Assembly: GCF_004014715.1 (NCBI RefSeq)
Contig: NZ_CP034835.1
Span: 4,340,001-4,404,000 of the forward strand
DNA length: 64,000 bases
Direction: 5' to 3'
Source: Pseudoalteromonas sp. R3
GTDB taxonomy: Bacteria > Pseudomonadota > Gammaproteobacteria > Enterobacterales > Alteromonadaceae
Both the position numbers and the translations under genes were made by a program. This document shows positions 18,481-30,048 of this stretch, in pieces. Position 1 is the first letter of the stretch, and each line of letters opens with the position of its first letter. The notes below the pieces were generated by a model. The model worked only from the letters and a program-made list of their open reading frames with translations. It had not been told where the DNA came from and ran no database searches.

Positions 18481-18610
18481 AGCGCCTTTCCAATGTGCTC
18501 ATACTCACGCTTTATGAGCGCTCACGCAAAGGTGTATGGATATGAAATAATGCTTACAAACAAAGTTGACTGGCAGTACCAGAGAATAATCGAACTTTGG
18601 GTGATCTGTT

Positions 18611-19921
18611 ATGCAGCTATTACTTCAACGCGCGTTTATTCCAGTCGTTTTGCTCATGGGCCTACACACCAGTAATGCCTTGGCTACAACGTCGCTTTCA
18701 CAACTCAAATCAGCGCTGGATCAGGGCCAGTTTGAGCAAGCTTATGCACTGGCACAGTCACAGTTCGAAGATGCGGCAGGCGACCCCGAATTTGACTTCC
18801 TCTACGCCAGAGCCGCATTGGAGACCAACCGCTTTAATGAAGCCGTTTTTGCGCTTGAACGCGTCCTCGCTGCAAAGCCAAACCACCAGCCCAGCTTGTT
18901 CTTATTGGGCCTGACCTATAACAAGCAAAAGAACTACCCTCAGGCCGCCAGCACCCTCAATAATCTGTTAGCCACACCGCTCAGTGATGAGTTTCGGCAA
19001 CGAGTAACGCGCGCGCTGCACGCCATTGAAGAAAACCTGGCCAGTATGAAACAACAGCTTAAGCACCGGGTATCATTAGCCCTGGGCCATGACAGCAATG
19101 TCAACAGTGGCACGACTGATGACCGTATTGTCATTGGTGGCTTACCTCTGTTTATCGACGACAGCAGCCGTGAAACATCGGATGGATTTGCCCGTGCAAG
19201 CTATCGCTTTGATGGCCGCTGGCAGCAAACTCAGCATCAGGCTTGGCGGGCAAACATTCAGTTGTCGAATCAGGTTCACCAGGACAGTGATGAGTTCGAC
19301 AGAGCACAGTTCAGCGCCAACATTAGCTATATCAGGGATATAGACGCATTTCAGCTCCATCTCGGGACTCAGCTGGGTGTTATGTCTCTTGACTCAGATA
19401 CCTATCAACAGGATGCAGGCGTGTTTGGCGCGCTCCGCTACACCATGAGCTCGCACTGGTCTGCAGCGTTCAATCTCAGTGCTTTTAACCTCAATAACGT
19501 GCGTGACAGCGCACTGGACAGCCGGCTATATACATCCACAATGGCACTCAGCAGAACCGGCCAAAACTGGCTCGTTCGTCTGAGTGCAGGCTATACCTGG
19601 CAACCTGCGCAAGAGCCATCAGCGGAACATTATGCAAGAGATTACAGCCACTTAGGTGCTGCGCTGATTTATCGCCTTAACGACGCCCATCGACTCAGTG
19701 CCAGAGTGCAGTATCGAGATATAGCACACCGCGCTGCCCACCCCTTTTTCTTACAGGTACGCGACGAAACACTCCATATCGCCCAATTAGGCTGGCTCTA
19801 CCAGATATCACCCGCCTGGGGTATGGAAACAAAACTGGCTTATTACGACAAAGACAGCTCACTACAGCTGTACAGCTATGATCGTACTGAATGGTCCTTA
19901 GGAGTACATTATGATTTCTAA
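18611..19921 (+). CDS. TPR plus beta-barrel outer-membrane protein (Slam-like layout)
   Basis: A 436-residue exported protein. The signal peptide ends at about residue 24 (SNALA). Residues 28-140 hold tetratricopeptide-type helical repeats (FEQAYALAQSQFE, DFLYARAALETNRFNEAVFALERVLA, SLFLLGLTYNKQKNYPQAAST). From about 150 to the end come amphipathic beta-strands rich in Tyr, Trp and Gln, ending HYDF, an outer-membrane signature. Soluble TPR followed by a barrel is the architecture of surface-lipoprotein assembly modulators (Slam, DUF560), though here that is an inference. It is gene 1 of six; its stop overlaps the FecR start by 11 bases. A large lipoprotein two genes on is a natural client. 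Confidence 0.7.
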   Translation: MQLLLQRAFIPVVLLMGLHTSNALATTSLSQLKSALDQGQFEQAYALAQSQFEDAAGDPEFDFLYARAALETNRFNEAVFALERVLAAKPNHQPSLFLLGLTYNKQKNYPQAASTLNNLLATPLSDEFRQRVTRALHAIEENLASMKQQLKHRVSLALGHDSNVNSGTTDDRIVIGGLPLFIDDSSRETSDGFARASYRFDGRWQQTQHQAWRANIQLSNQVHQDSDEFDRAQFSANISYIRDIDAFQLHLGTQLGVMSLDSDTYQQDAGVFGALRYTMSSHWSAAFNLSAFNLNNVRDSALDSRLYTSTMALSRTGQNWLVRLSAGYTWQPAQEPSAEHYARDYSHLGAALIYRLNDAHRLSARVQYRDIAHRAAHPFFLQVRDETLHIAQLGWLYQISPAWGMETKLAYYDKDSSLQLYSYDRTEWSLGVHYDF

Positions 19922-21175
19922 AACCCGCACTGTTTGGCAGCTTTTCGGGCCACTCAGACAATCCGCACTCTCAGCAGTGTTACTGCCCTGTTTAATCACA
20001 GCGCAATCGAGCCTGGCCGCTCCGGCAGGAAAAACCCTGATGTCACGGGGCAAGTGGTTGCGACGGCTACTGACAGTGAAGCACAACGCGCGTTAAAACG
20101 GCGCAGTCCCGTCTTTGATGTTGATGTCGTGAATACAGGTCAACAAAGTAATGCTCAGTTGCGCATGCAAGATGGAGCGCTGATCGCATTAAAAGAAAAT
20201 ACACAGCTCATCATCAGTGAGTACTCAGGCTCTTCTGAAGAAGATGGTTCTGTCGTTATGGAACTGGTTACAGGCGGTTTGCGTACTATTACCGGTAAAA
20301 TCAAAGGAAATAAAGACAATTACCAGCTGAAAACCCCTGTGGGCAGTATCGGGATCCGAGGCACCCACTACGAGGTCGAATGGCAAGGTGATACGCTATT
20401 ATTAGCGGTTTGGGATGGCACCATTGAAGTCAGTGTGAATGACCAGCCGCTATTACTCGGTCAGGAAGGCAACTATTCGTTTGCCAGCGTCAGTCAAAGC
20501 GGCGAAGTGACAACCTTACTCGCCCCACCACAGCAACTGTCTCGGCTTACGCCGCCCAGCCAGGCCACCAGCAGCGATTCTGAGCCTGACGCACAAACTG
20601 ATCAAAGCGACACATCGTCAGGGCTAGACGAAACAGCCTCCGAATCTACATCCCTGGCCATCGCACAAGCCCCCGTTGCAACAACTCCAACTTCTCAGCA
20701 AGCTTTTGAAACAGCCTTACCTGATGTTGGCCGTGATATTTCCGATAACGACTTTATTAGCGAGGAGAGTCTCGACACCTTTGGGGTGGAGCCCATTGAA
20801 GACCTGATTGCAGAGCGCACGGGTACCGCACTTTATACCGTCCTTGAGCGTTCAGAGTTTAGCTCTTCTGCTGGGGCGGTGAGTGATATTCAGATGCAGA
20901 TCAGTGTTGATTTTGACACTGGCACGGTCCCTCAGGGGGTGCTGTCGTTCAGCGATCCGCAAGGTGAGTGGTTTGCAGCCTTTAATGGTCTGATAGACGC
21001 CAATGGCATGACGCTGGGCGTGAATTTTGCCTCTCATGGACAGAACCTGGCAGAGGGAACCATAGAAACGCTGTTTAGCGACGAGCTGAGCAAGTTACGT
21101 GGCAGCTTTAATCTAAATGAAATTGACCAGCCAGATGTAACCGCCTCTGGCTTGTTTACTTTGAGCCAACCTTAA
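19911..21175 (+). CDS. Exported FecR-domain protein (frame broken by a 1-base deletion)
   Basis: The true start is ATG 19911, with GGAG 6 bases upstream and inside the previous gene. It encodes a signal peptide (LSAVLLPCLITAQSSLAA) and PAGKTLM, then the frame fails near 20036-20043. The continuing frame reads VTGQVVATATDSE. One restored base gives about 421 residues. A FecR domain spans about 45-190 and ends with the hallmark TPVGSIGIRGTHYEV. The C-terminal half is Ser/Gln-rich and then a beta-rich segment. FecR domains work in the periplasm as sensors or scaffolds. No iron-sigma factor is nearby; instead a CHASE2 cyclase is in the operon, suggesting a link between surface events and cyclic-nucleotide signalling. 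The break may be a sequencing error. Confidence 0.75.
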
Positions 21176-21187
21176 GGGGGATGCGGG

Positions 21188-24100
21188 ATGAAGCGCTCGC
21201 AATTACACCAACTGGGCTTTCTGACGCTACTCTGTAGCGCGCTGGTAACGGGTTGCTCAGGCGATGGTGACAACGCAACAACACCGATCAATGACAGCAT
21301 AAGTGCACCACCCGCACAGGATCAGAACACGGATCAACCAGACGCTGTGCCAGGACAAGCAACCCTGATCCCCTTTGACTATCAACCCAAACTCGCCAGT
21401 CGCAGCCTGGCTGCCCGACAAGTGGTGAACACCCAGTTTGTGAACGGTACAGGTACCGTGCTGTTCCCCGATACACAGCGTACTTATCGGGGAAACATCA
21501 CCGTATCTCTGGGAGCGATTACCGATCCGGATGGGGTTAGTCGGGTCTTGCTGGGGTTTGAAAATGCCGAGCTGGCTCAGGTGCTGTGCGATGGGAATTG
21601 CAGCGACCCCTTTGCCTTTACTGAAACCGGGATCAATCCGGTGAATTTCGCACAGCAACCCGGTAGTGTGCAATTACAAGTCTGGGTCGAAGACAATGAA
21701 GGCAACCTGAGCACAGTCGCCACCCAGCAAATCACCTGGCTCCCACGGAGCGTCGCATTTAATAGTACGGAGCGCAGTGACGGTACAGCCTCGCTCGATT
21801 GGCAACCACTTTCGAGCTTTTTACGTTACAACGCCTATCTGGCCGAATCGCCGATTGATGATGTACGAACCGTCACTACTTTACCCGGTGGCCAGCGGGC
21901 GATAGCCTTAACAGATTCAAGCCATGTCTTTAGCGGGCTCGACCCACAAAAGCACTATTACACTCGGATCTCAGCCATTGATGGCAGTGGTGAAAGCGCC
22001 TTCAGCGAGTCTCGTATGCTGGCAGCCCCTGATCTGGTCACACCAACGGCCGTCTCTGACAGCTTTAGTGGCATTCAGTTTGAGTCTGTCTCTGGCAATC
22101 TGCTGACCAATGACAATGCCAACGGTCTGCCTCCTTTGACTTTGGTTACCACGCCAGTCAGATCGCCACAAAATGGCACCCTGACGCTCTTTACTGATGG
22201 TCGCTTTACCTATGTCCCCAGAGACACCTTCTTTGGCTCAGACAGTTTTCGCTACCGGATAGTCAACAGCCAGGGGGCGACTGCCGAGGCCGAGGTATCC
22301 CTGCTAATTGAACAAGTAAACCAGGATCCCATAGCCTTTGATAACCACTATGCGCTTGAACAAAATAGCGAATTAACCATCAGCGGAGCCGGACTACTGG
22401 TCAATGATATTGATTTTGATGGCGACCCATTGACCATCGACACAACACCGGTAATCGATGTGCAGCATGGTATATTGACACTCAGTCCCGACGGCAGCTT
22501 TAACTATCGGCCTGATACCGGCTTTATCGGGACCGATAGCTTCGAATATCGGGTTGAAGATGGCAAGGGCGGCTCAAATACCGCCACCATCACGCTGAGC
22601 ATAGAGGTCGAAGTCAGCAACTTTCCTCCTGTCGCCGTCAATGACAGTTACCAAACCAATGAAGATGAACAGCTGTTTGTCGACATTCCGGGCGTACTGA
22701 GTAACGACAGTGACGCCGATGAAGATCCTCTAGCGCTTGCAATTATTGAGCAACCCACCATGGGCACGTTAGAACTCAGTGATACAGGGAGTTTCCGTTA
22801 CACCCCACAACAAAACAGTTATGGGCAGGACTACTTTGTTTATCAGGTGGACGATGGGGCAGCCAGTGTACAAGCCTTTGTTGTGATAGACGTAACAGAA
22901 GTGAATGATGCACCACTGGCCAATGATGACAGCATTGAGGCCGCACAAGGACAAGCCGTTAGTATCCTGGTGGCCGCCAATGATCAAGATATAGATGGCA
23001 GTTTAAACCTGACCAGCCTGGTCCTGGTCGAGGGGCCAAGCCATGGCACTGTGAACCTGAGCAATGACAGCACACACTTTATTTACCAAAGTGATGCTGA
23101 TTACCGTGGCAGCGACAGCTTCACCTATCAAATAAAAGATGACAGAGGCGCCCTGTCCAATATCGCCAGTGTATTTATTGAAGTGACCGGAGACAATATC
23201 CTGCCAGTCGCGGCCAATGACAGTGCAACAACGCAGCAGAACGAGCCGGTCACCATTGATGTTCTGGCCAATGACAGCGACGCCGACGGCAGCCTAAATT
23301 ACAACAGCCTAACCGTTGTGACGGCACCAACCAATGGCAGTGTGGCACTCGATCTTGTCGGTCTTGGGGCTTTATCTATACGCCGCAAAGCGGTTTCTTT
23401 GGCACCGATACTTTTACCTATCAGGTGCAAGATACTGAAGGTGGTATTTCCAATACAGCGACAGTCACCATCACCGTTGCGCGACTCAATCAAGCTCCCA
23501 TTGCCAACAACGACACTGCCACACTGGAAATAGCTCAGTCCGTCACTATTGAGGTACTGGAAAACGACAGCGATACCGATGGCACATTACAAACAGACAG
23601 CATAGAGATTGTAGAGCCCGCTATTATGGGCTCCACAGAAGTAAACAGTACCGGCTCCATCACCTATTTCCATACCGGCACTTCAGAAGGGGAAGACACT
23701 TTTACTTATCGCGTCAAAGACAACAATGGTGCCCTCTCTAATACCGCGACTGTGACTGTCACAATTACCGCGCCCGACACCACACCAGTGGCTGTCAATG
23801 ACAGTGCTGAAACCGACAAAAATGTGGCTGTAAATATCGCGATATTGAATAATGATCAGGCGAAAGGCCGTAGCCTGCTCATCAACAGTATCACTTTTGT
23901 AACATTACCAAGTCATGGCAGTGTCTCGATTGACAGTGTCAGTGGCTCAGCCCAGTACACCCCGCAGTTTAATTTCGTTGGCAGTGACAGCTTTAGTTAC
24001 ACCGTGAACAACGATTTGGCCGAAACATCGAATGTCGCGACGGTGACACTGGCCGTCAACGACAAAAACTACGCGCCTACTGTGGAGCCTGGCTCGGCAG

Positions 24101-26964
24101 AAATCGACACAAATGTCAGTAATGGTACTGAGATAGTGCAGATCAGCGCTTCAGACCCCGATGGCGACACTTTGAGCTATGCACTGTCCGGCACCAATTC
24201 AACCCTGTTTTCCGTTGATAGTGATGGCAAAGTGACCGTGGCAAATGCTGATCAGATTGCCAGCAATGGCGCGCAAACCTACACTCTGACCATCTCAGTC
24301 TGCGACTCAGGCACCCCACAACTGTGCGCTGAAAGTGAGCTCAGTATTGTTGTTACACAAGCAGCTCCACGCTATGTGGCCAGTAAACGCAGTAACTTTG
24401 GCAGTGATGGCAGCCTAATGGTGGCACTCAATGCCAGCCTGGAGTTTCATAGCCCTGGGCAAACTGTTCTGCAAAGCGATGGCAAGCTGGTAAGTGTGGG
24501 AGCTGTTGGTCATTTGAATGATGCCGCTGGTCGCAATATCCACAGAGCCTATGTAAGCAGACAACTCAGTGATGGCCGTCCGGACAATGGGTTTGCCGAC
24601 GCGGGTAACTTCCAAAGTGGCTTTGGTATAGAGATTGAAAGCATTCCACAGGATGTCTGGGCTAAGGTCGCTGCTGTTGATACACAAGGGCGCATTTATG
24701 TAGCCGGGTACGTTAATTTCACCAGTTCACAGCAATTGCTGGTTTTCCGCCTGCTGGGAGATGGCGCTTTAGATACCAGCTATGCCAATGGCAATGGATA
24801 TATGACCTTGCCCCTGGGCAGCGACGTCTTTGTGACGCCTGTCGCCATTGCACTGGAAGACAACGAGACAGTGACCGTACTGAGTAATATCAGAGCCACA
24901 AGCAGCGCAACCACGGGCACTGTCACCATATCCAGGATCACTGCGCAGGGAGAAGTCTCGGTTATTCAGGCGCTTGCAGACACACCCACTAAAAATGCAC
25001 GAGGTATGGTCACTCTGCCGTCCGGTGACTATCTTGTGTATGGGGAGATCACCTCCAGCGAAACAGGTGAAGATATCATGTTGATGCGCCTCACGCGTAG
25101 CACGTTGACTCCGGATAGTAGCTTCCAGAACAATGGCCTGTTACAAATCAATATTACACCTGTGCCGGATGGTGCCAACGGTAACCAATTCAATGACACA
25201 ACGCGTCATGTGCAGATCAAAGACAGCAACACTCTATTGGTCACCGGACTCACCACACTGGACGAGAGCGGAGAAGTGCGCTCGGTGTACTTACTGCAAA
25301 TCACCATGGATGGCGTATTAGACACCGCATTTGCAGGCACAGGTAAGCGCACTTATATGCTCAGTGAACTTCCTACTGATTCTAGCAATGATATATCCGA
25401 CTACCCTGCTACGGGTATCGGCATCGTCGCAGACAGTGATACCTACTATCTGGCTCTACAACGCAGCTTTTTTGGCAGTGATCAGGTCGTTCAAGTAATA
25501 AAAGTGGGTCTCAATGGCGATGTAGATACTAACTGGTTGCCGGGCAACAATGGCTTTAGTATTTATCATGGCACGGGGCTGAAGGTATTTGATTTACTTG
25601 AAACGCAAGGTGGGCTGCTGCTCAGTGGCCAGAAGTTTAATTATTTGGGCAACAACTACCTGTCTGAGCATTGGCTGGGCGAAGTAACCACAACCGCTGA
25701 GTTTAACCAGAACTTTGGCTCATTTGGTCAACGCACTGTCAGTGTTGGCCGTCGAGATGAGACATTTGTCGCGGGACACACTTCCAGCTTTAGCGCATCG
25801 GCGGGGCACTTACTACTCAGTGGCCAGGCTAACAACTGGCAAAGCTCTCCACAGGCGGTACCGTATGTACTGAAGCTTGACGGCGTTGGCCAGCGGACAC
25901 GTACCTTTGGCAACCTGGGTTTAACATCGACAGTCCCTGTAACAACGATGGGGACTATGTCCAGTGCCACAGTGGGTGCCATTGCTGAAGACAGTGCCGG
26001 TGCTGTTTTACTGAGTGCTTCGGGCATAGTATCCGTGTCCGCTGGTGATGAGCAGGCCATGGCAACGTTTAGCAAATTTAATAACTTAGGCACTCTGGAT
26101 ACCACTTTTGCCAATAGTGGCGTATTCAGCCTGACCGCTAGTGAGTACAAAGCTGAGGCCTCTGCTCTGGATTTAACACAGCTTACAGTACTGCCCTCTG
26201 GAGATATTCTTGCTCTTGGACAAGTAACAGCCAGCTGTTACACCCACAGTATGGCCTTCATTGTTTCCAGCTCTGGTAGTTTGTCAAGTTCATTCGAATA
26301 CACCATTCCGGGTACGCCCAGCTGTAGCCCTAATGCACATAGAGTATCTATGATCCATACTGTAGGTAGTAGCCTGGTCGGGATTGGGCAAAGTCAACCG
26401 GGGCCAACTGCACCTCTGTTACTTCTCGCCAAAGCCAGTGTAACCGGCGTGCCGGATACCAGCTTTGGAACAGATGGTCTGGCCTTGCTGGACATTGGGC
26501 TGAGCGCAGGCGATGACATTACCATTAAAGGGTCTATGGTTGATGCCAGTCAGGGCTTTATTGTTTTTGGCTACGCTGGCACCAATAACTTTGTCGTTCG
26601 GGTGACCAGTTCTGGCGCTCTTGATACAAGCTTTGCAGACGGCGGAGTTTTAAAATTTGCACAGCTCGAAGGCGAAGCCGTGCTATTAAGTCAGGCCTGG
26701 ATTGAAAGCAGCGGTAAGTTACTGCTATTTGCTCAGGCAAGCAGCTCGAAATCCTTATATGTCGGCCAGCTGTTGCTCAGCGAATCTCCCGGAAGCTGGG
26801 ATAGTAGCTTTAATGACACCGGTGCACAGCTTTTCAGTAGTTCAGTGACAGGCAATTTGGTCACTGTACTTGCACAAAGCAGCAGTACCGAATTTGTCTT
26901 TGTGTTGCAGCAGTCAGCGCCAGCCAGAGTGAATTTACAAGCCGGCCAGGTCGTTCAACAGTGA
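21188..26964 (+). CDS. Giant surface lipoprotein with Ig/cadherin-like and delta-60 repeats (frame broken by a 1-base deletion)
   Basis: About 1925 residues once a missing base near 23358-23369 is restored (giving GSWGFIYTPQSGFFGTDTF). The lipobox LVTGC puts the mature N-terminal Cys at residue 23. After a fibronectin-like part come about seven or eight tandem Ig-like modules (roughly residues 280-970). Each has A-x-N-D-S, LxNDxDxDG and G-x-D-S-F-T-Y-x-V motifs, as in Cadherin_5/VCBS-type adhesins; the DxDxDG segments suggest calcium binding. A cadherin-type module (near 24100-24360) precedes the C-terminal half, which has delta-60 propeller repeats marked by LDTSFADGG-like motifs. Likely a surface adhesin or large scaffold. 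It is gene 3 of the operon, 12 bases after FecR. Confidence 0.78.
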
Positions 26965-26997
26965 TGGGAATGAGTATCCATCACCAAAGGGTTAGGT

Positions 26998-27816
26998 ATG
27001 AAAATAAAGTTTTACGGTGTGCGGGGGTCTACCCCCACACCCGGTCCAACCACCGTGCACTATGGTGGCAATACGGTATGTGTAACGCTCGAAAGTGACA
27101 AAGGAAAGCGCTTGATCCTGGATGCGGGGACTGGGCTTAGAATTCTAGGCCAGGAACTGATGCATACCCGCCAGCCCTTCTACATATTATTGAGCCACAA
27201 TCATTGGGACCACATTCAGGGCTTTCCCTTTTTCATTCCTGCCTACATCGCCAAACGTCAGATAACCATAGTGCCGGGCGTAACAGAAGAACACGCCCCC
27301 GACGCCATCCTAAAGCAAATGCTTGGCAGCTACTTCCCTGTGCCACATACTACCCTGGCAGCTGATATTAGAGTAGAACCGCAAACTCAGGACCATTGGC
27401 AGCACGAAGGCTTTGACATTCAACGCTGCGCCATGAACCACCCAGGTGGTGGCAGCGCTTATCGCATTCGTGCAGATGGTTTAGACATTGTCTATGCCAC
27501 AGACAATGAGCTTAACCCACCAGGTTTGCCTGTTACCTCGTTTCAGCAATGGGTAGATTTTGTAAAAGGGGCAGATTACCTGATCCACGACGGCCAGTTT
27601 GTTCCGGATGATTACCCATTAAAACATGGCTGGGGGCATTCACTGATCAAAGATGCCCTGCTGCTGGCAGAGCAAGGGAGTGTTAAGCACCTGGTACTGA
27701 TCAGCCATGATCCGGACCGTAGTGATGCCGAACTTGACCAGATAGCCGCTGATATAAAAAGCCAGAACTGGTCGTTTTCGACCATTCTGGCCCGAGAGGG
27801 GCTGACGCTGCCATGA
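26998..27816 (+). CDS. Metallo-beta-lactamase-fold hydrolase
   Basis: A 272-residue cytoplasmic enzyme. The N-terminus MKIKFYGVRGSTPTPG and the motif SHNHWDHIQG (HxHxDH) define the metallo-beta-lactamase superfamily, with further ligands in MNHPGGG, the ATDNE Asp and ISHDPDR near the end. The subgroup with GVRGSTPxPG and YGGNT is often found next to cyclases or signalling genes. Its stop overlaps the cyclase start by four bases (ATGA), so translation is coupled. This makes a nucleotide phosphodiesterase role attractive, but substrate cannot be read from sequence. GGTTAGGT serves as a modest ribosome site. Confidence 0.85.
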   Translation: MKIKFYGVRGSTPTPGPTTVHYGGNTVCVTLESDKGKRLILDAGTGLRILGQELMHTRQPFYILLSHNHWDHIQGFPFFIPAYIAKRQITIVPGVTEEHAPDAILKQMLGSYFPVPHTTLAADIRVEPQTQDHWQHEGFDIQRCAMNHPGGGSAYRIRADGLDIVYATDNELNPPGLPVTSFQQWVDFVKGADYLIHDGQFVPDDYPLKHGWGHSLIKDALLLAEQGSVKHLVLISHDPDRSDAELDQIAADIKSQNWSFSTILAREGLTLP

Positions 27817-30038
27817 ACTTCCCGCAACTATGGCGCAAATACTATCAACAGTGGGTGTGCGGTTGCTTTTTGATTGTTCTGTTTATGGCATTGCAACTAT
27901 TAACCTTGTCTCCCGCCTCTCCTTACGGCGATGCCTTTAAACGACTTGAGGGGCTAGGTTATGATCTGCGCCTGAAGTCTGCACTCACCTTGCAATCGCG
28001 ATCTTTCTTGCCCATTGTGATTGTCGATATCGACGAACCCAGCCTGAAACAAGTAGGCCGCTTCCCCTGGAGTCGCCATGTTATGGCGCGCTTACAGTCT
28101 CAACTGGCAGATGCCGGGGTAGCGGTTATCGCCTACGATATCCTGTTTTCAGAACCTGAACTTAATCCTGCACAGCAAGTACTTAATCACCTTACTGACA
28201 CCTTACCGACAGTGTCTCAGACATTACAAACCCTGGCACCCACTATAGATGCCGACAGTGCATTCTCTTCTCGCTTGCAGGATACTGATACTGTTTTGGG
28301 TCTGTTATTTGAGCATCAGCCAGATATTCAGGTTGGTACATTGCCTGAAACGATTTTTTTCAGCGCAGTGCCAGCATCGTCATTGCCGGTCCCTGCCTTT
28401 GCCGGACATGTTGCCAACGTGCCAGCTCTGCAGCAACAAAGTCCAGGAAGCGGCTTTATCAACAGTGCCCCGGATAGCGACGGCTTTATTCGCAACTCTA
28501 TGTTACTGGCTAAACATCAGGGCCAGCTTTATCCGGCACTGGCACTGGAAGCAGCCCGACTCTACACCATGGCCGAACAAGTAGAAGTCGTCACCAAACC
28601 GTTTGGTGAGGGACACAGTGTAGAAGGGATCCGCCTCGGAACTCAGTTGATCCCAACCGATGATTACGGTCGGGTGAATGTTCCCTACAGGGGCCCCGCC
28701 TTCAGTTTTCCCTATGTTTCTGCTAGTGACGTATTGAGCGGCAATATCGACTCTCAACTATTCGATCAGGCAATTGTGTTTGTGGGTACATCGGCGGTCG
28801 GCCACGCCGACTTACGAACCACACCAGTCGGTGTCCAATACCCGGGTGTCGAAGTGCACGCCAATGTACTCGAGGGGCTGGTATTCCCCGAGCTGTTGCC
28901 CAGCCGACCAAACTGGATGGATGGGGCCGTCATGATGCTATTACTGCTCACAGGATTACTCTGTGTGGTTATTTTACCGCGGCTTGAGGTCCTGGGGATC
29001 GCAGTATTTACACTGTGTCTGTGCGGGCTATTTGTCATACTGAGCGTTTATTTATGGGTCGAATTACGGCTGGACTTGCCACAGGTTGCCGTACTATCCA
29101 TGTTGATCAGCCAGGCGATGATACTGGGCAGCCTGGGCTTTGTTCGCGAACACAAAGAGCGACTGCAAATTAAGTCGATTTTCGACCAATATGTACCGCC
29201 TGCTCATATACAGGCCATGCTGGACAACCCGGATAGTGTTTCCATGGAGGGTGAAAAACGAGATATTACTGTGCTGTTTGCAGATATTCGCTCCTTTACA
29301 ACTATCTCTGAATCATTGGATGCAGGCCGCCTCAAATCCTACCTCAACCAGTACTTTTCACCCATTACACGCATTATTTTTGAGCACCAGGGCACCATAG
29401 ACAAATATGTTGGGGACATGGTGATGGCTTTCTGGAACGCCCCCTTACCCGTTGAGCACCATCCGGAGCTTGCTGTGCGATGTGCTATGGCCATGCAAGA
29501 GGAAGTGGATGCACTACAAGAACCAATGCGCGAGCAATCATTGCCGCCTTTTAAAATAGGGATTGGACTCAATACCGGAGACATGAACGTAGGAGACATG
29601 GGCTCAGAGTATCGTCGCGCTTATACCGTTTTGGGTGATGCTGTAAACCTGGGCTCACGCCTTGAAGGTCTGACGAAATACTATGGGGTCGGCATATTGA
29701 TTAATGAAACCACACACGCACAGTGCCCCGGGCTTATTTGTCGCCCAATCGACAAGGTGAAAGTAAAAGGAAAAAACCAGGCCGTCACTGTGTATGAGCC
29801 CATTTGTAGCAGCGATGCGCTAACCCCTGCGCTACGTGATGAATTAACGGCACATCAAAATGCCTGGACGCTTTATTTATCTCAACAATGGCAGCAGGCA
29901 CTGACAGCTTTTACTAAACTTAAAGAGCTGTCACCTGAGCGAAAAATCTATGCGCTAATGTGTGAGCGTATCCTGACATTGCAGGCGCATCCGCCTGGTG
30001 AAGAGTGGGATGGCAGCTACACCCATACATCGAAATAG
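27813..30038 (+). CDS. CHASE2-domain adenylate cyclase (class III)
   Basis: A 741-residue membrane cyclase making cAMP from ATP. One helix (about 15-32) leads to a periplasmic CHASE2 sensor (about 40-360: VDIDEPSLKQVGRFPWSR, YDILFSEP). Three helices follow (370-388, 392-414, 422-443). The class III catalytic domain is at about 480-665. Metal-binding Asp491 (LFADIRSF) and Asp535 (YVGD), transition-state Asn612 and Arg616 (VNLGSRLE) are present. Lys531 and Asp609 are the residues that normally select adenine over guanine, so cAMP is more likely than cGMP. It overlaps the hydrolase gene by four bases and precedes the HD-GYP gene by ten. CHASE2 presumably senses something handled by the FecR or surface partners. 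Confidence 0.9.
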   Translation: MNFPQLWRKYYQQWVCGCFLIVLFMALQLLTLSPASPYGDAFKRLEGLGYDLRLKSALTLQSRSFLPIVIVDIDEPSLKQVGRFPWSRHVMARLQSQLADAGVAVIAYDILFSEPELNPAQQVLNHLTDTLPTVSQTLQTLAPTIDADSAFSSRLQDTDTVLGLLFEHQPDIQVGTLPETIFFSAVPASSLPVPAFAGHVANVPALQQQSPGSGFINSAPDSDGFIRNSMLLAKHQGQLYPALALEAARLYTMAEQVEVVTKPFGEGHSVEGIRLGTQLIPTDDYGRVNVPYRGPAFSFPYVSASDVLSGNIDSQLFDQAIVFVGTSAVGHADLRTTPVGVQYPGVEVHANVLEGLVFPELLPSRPNWMDGAVMMLLLLTGLLCVVILPRLEVLGIAVFTLCLCGLFVILSVYLWVELRLDLPQVAVLSMLISQAMILGSLGFVREHKERLQIKSIFDQYVPPAHIQAMLDNPDSVSMEGEKRDITVLFADIRSFTTISESLDAGRLKSYLNQYFSPITRIIFEHQGTIDKYVGDMVMAFWNAPLPVEHHPELAVRCAMAMQEEVDALQEPMREQSLPPFKIGIGLNTGDMNVGDMGSEYRRAYTVLGDAVNLGSRLEGLTKYYGVGILINETTHAQCPGLICRPIDKVKVKGKNQAVTVYEPICSSDALTPALRDELTAHQNAWTLYLSQQWQQALTAFTKLKELSPERKIYALMCERILTLQAHPPGEEWDGSYTHTSK

Positions 30039-30048
30039 CAGGTAAGTT

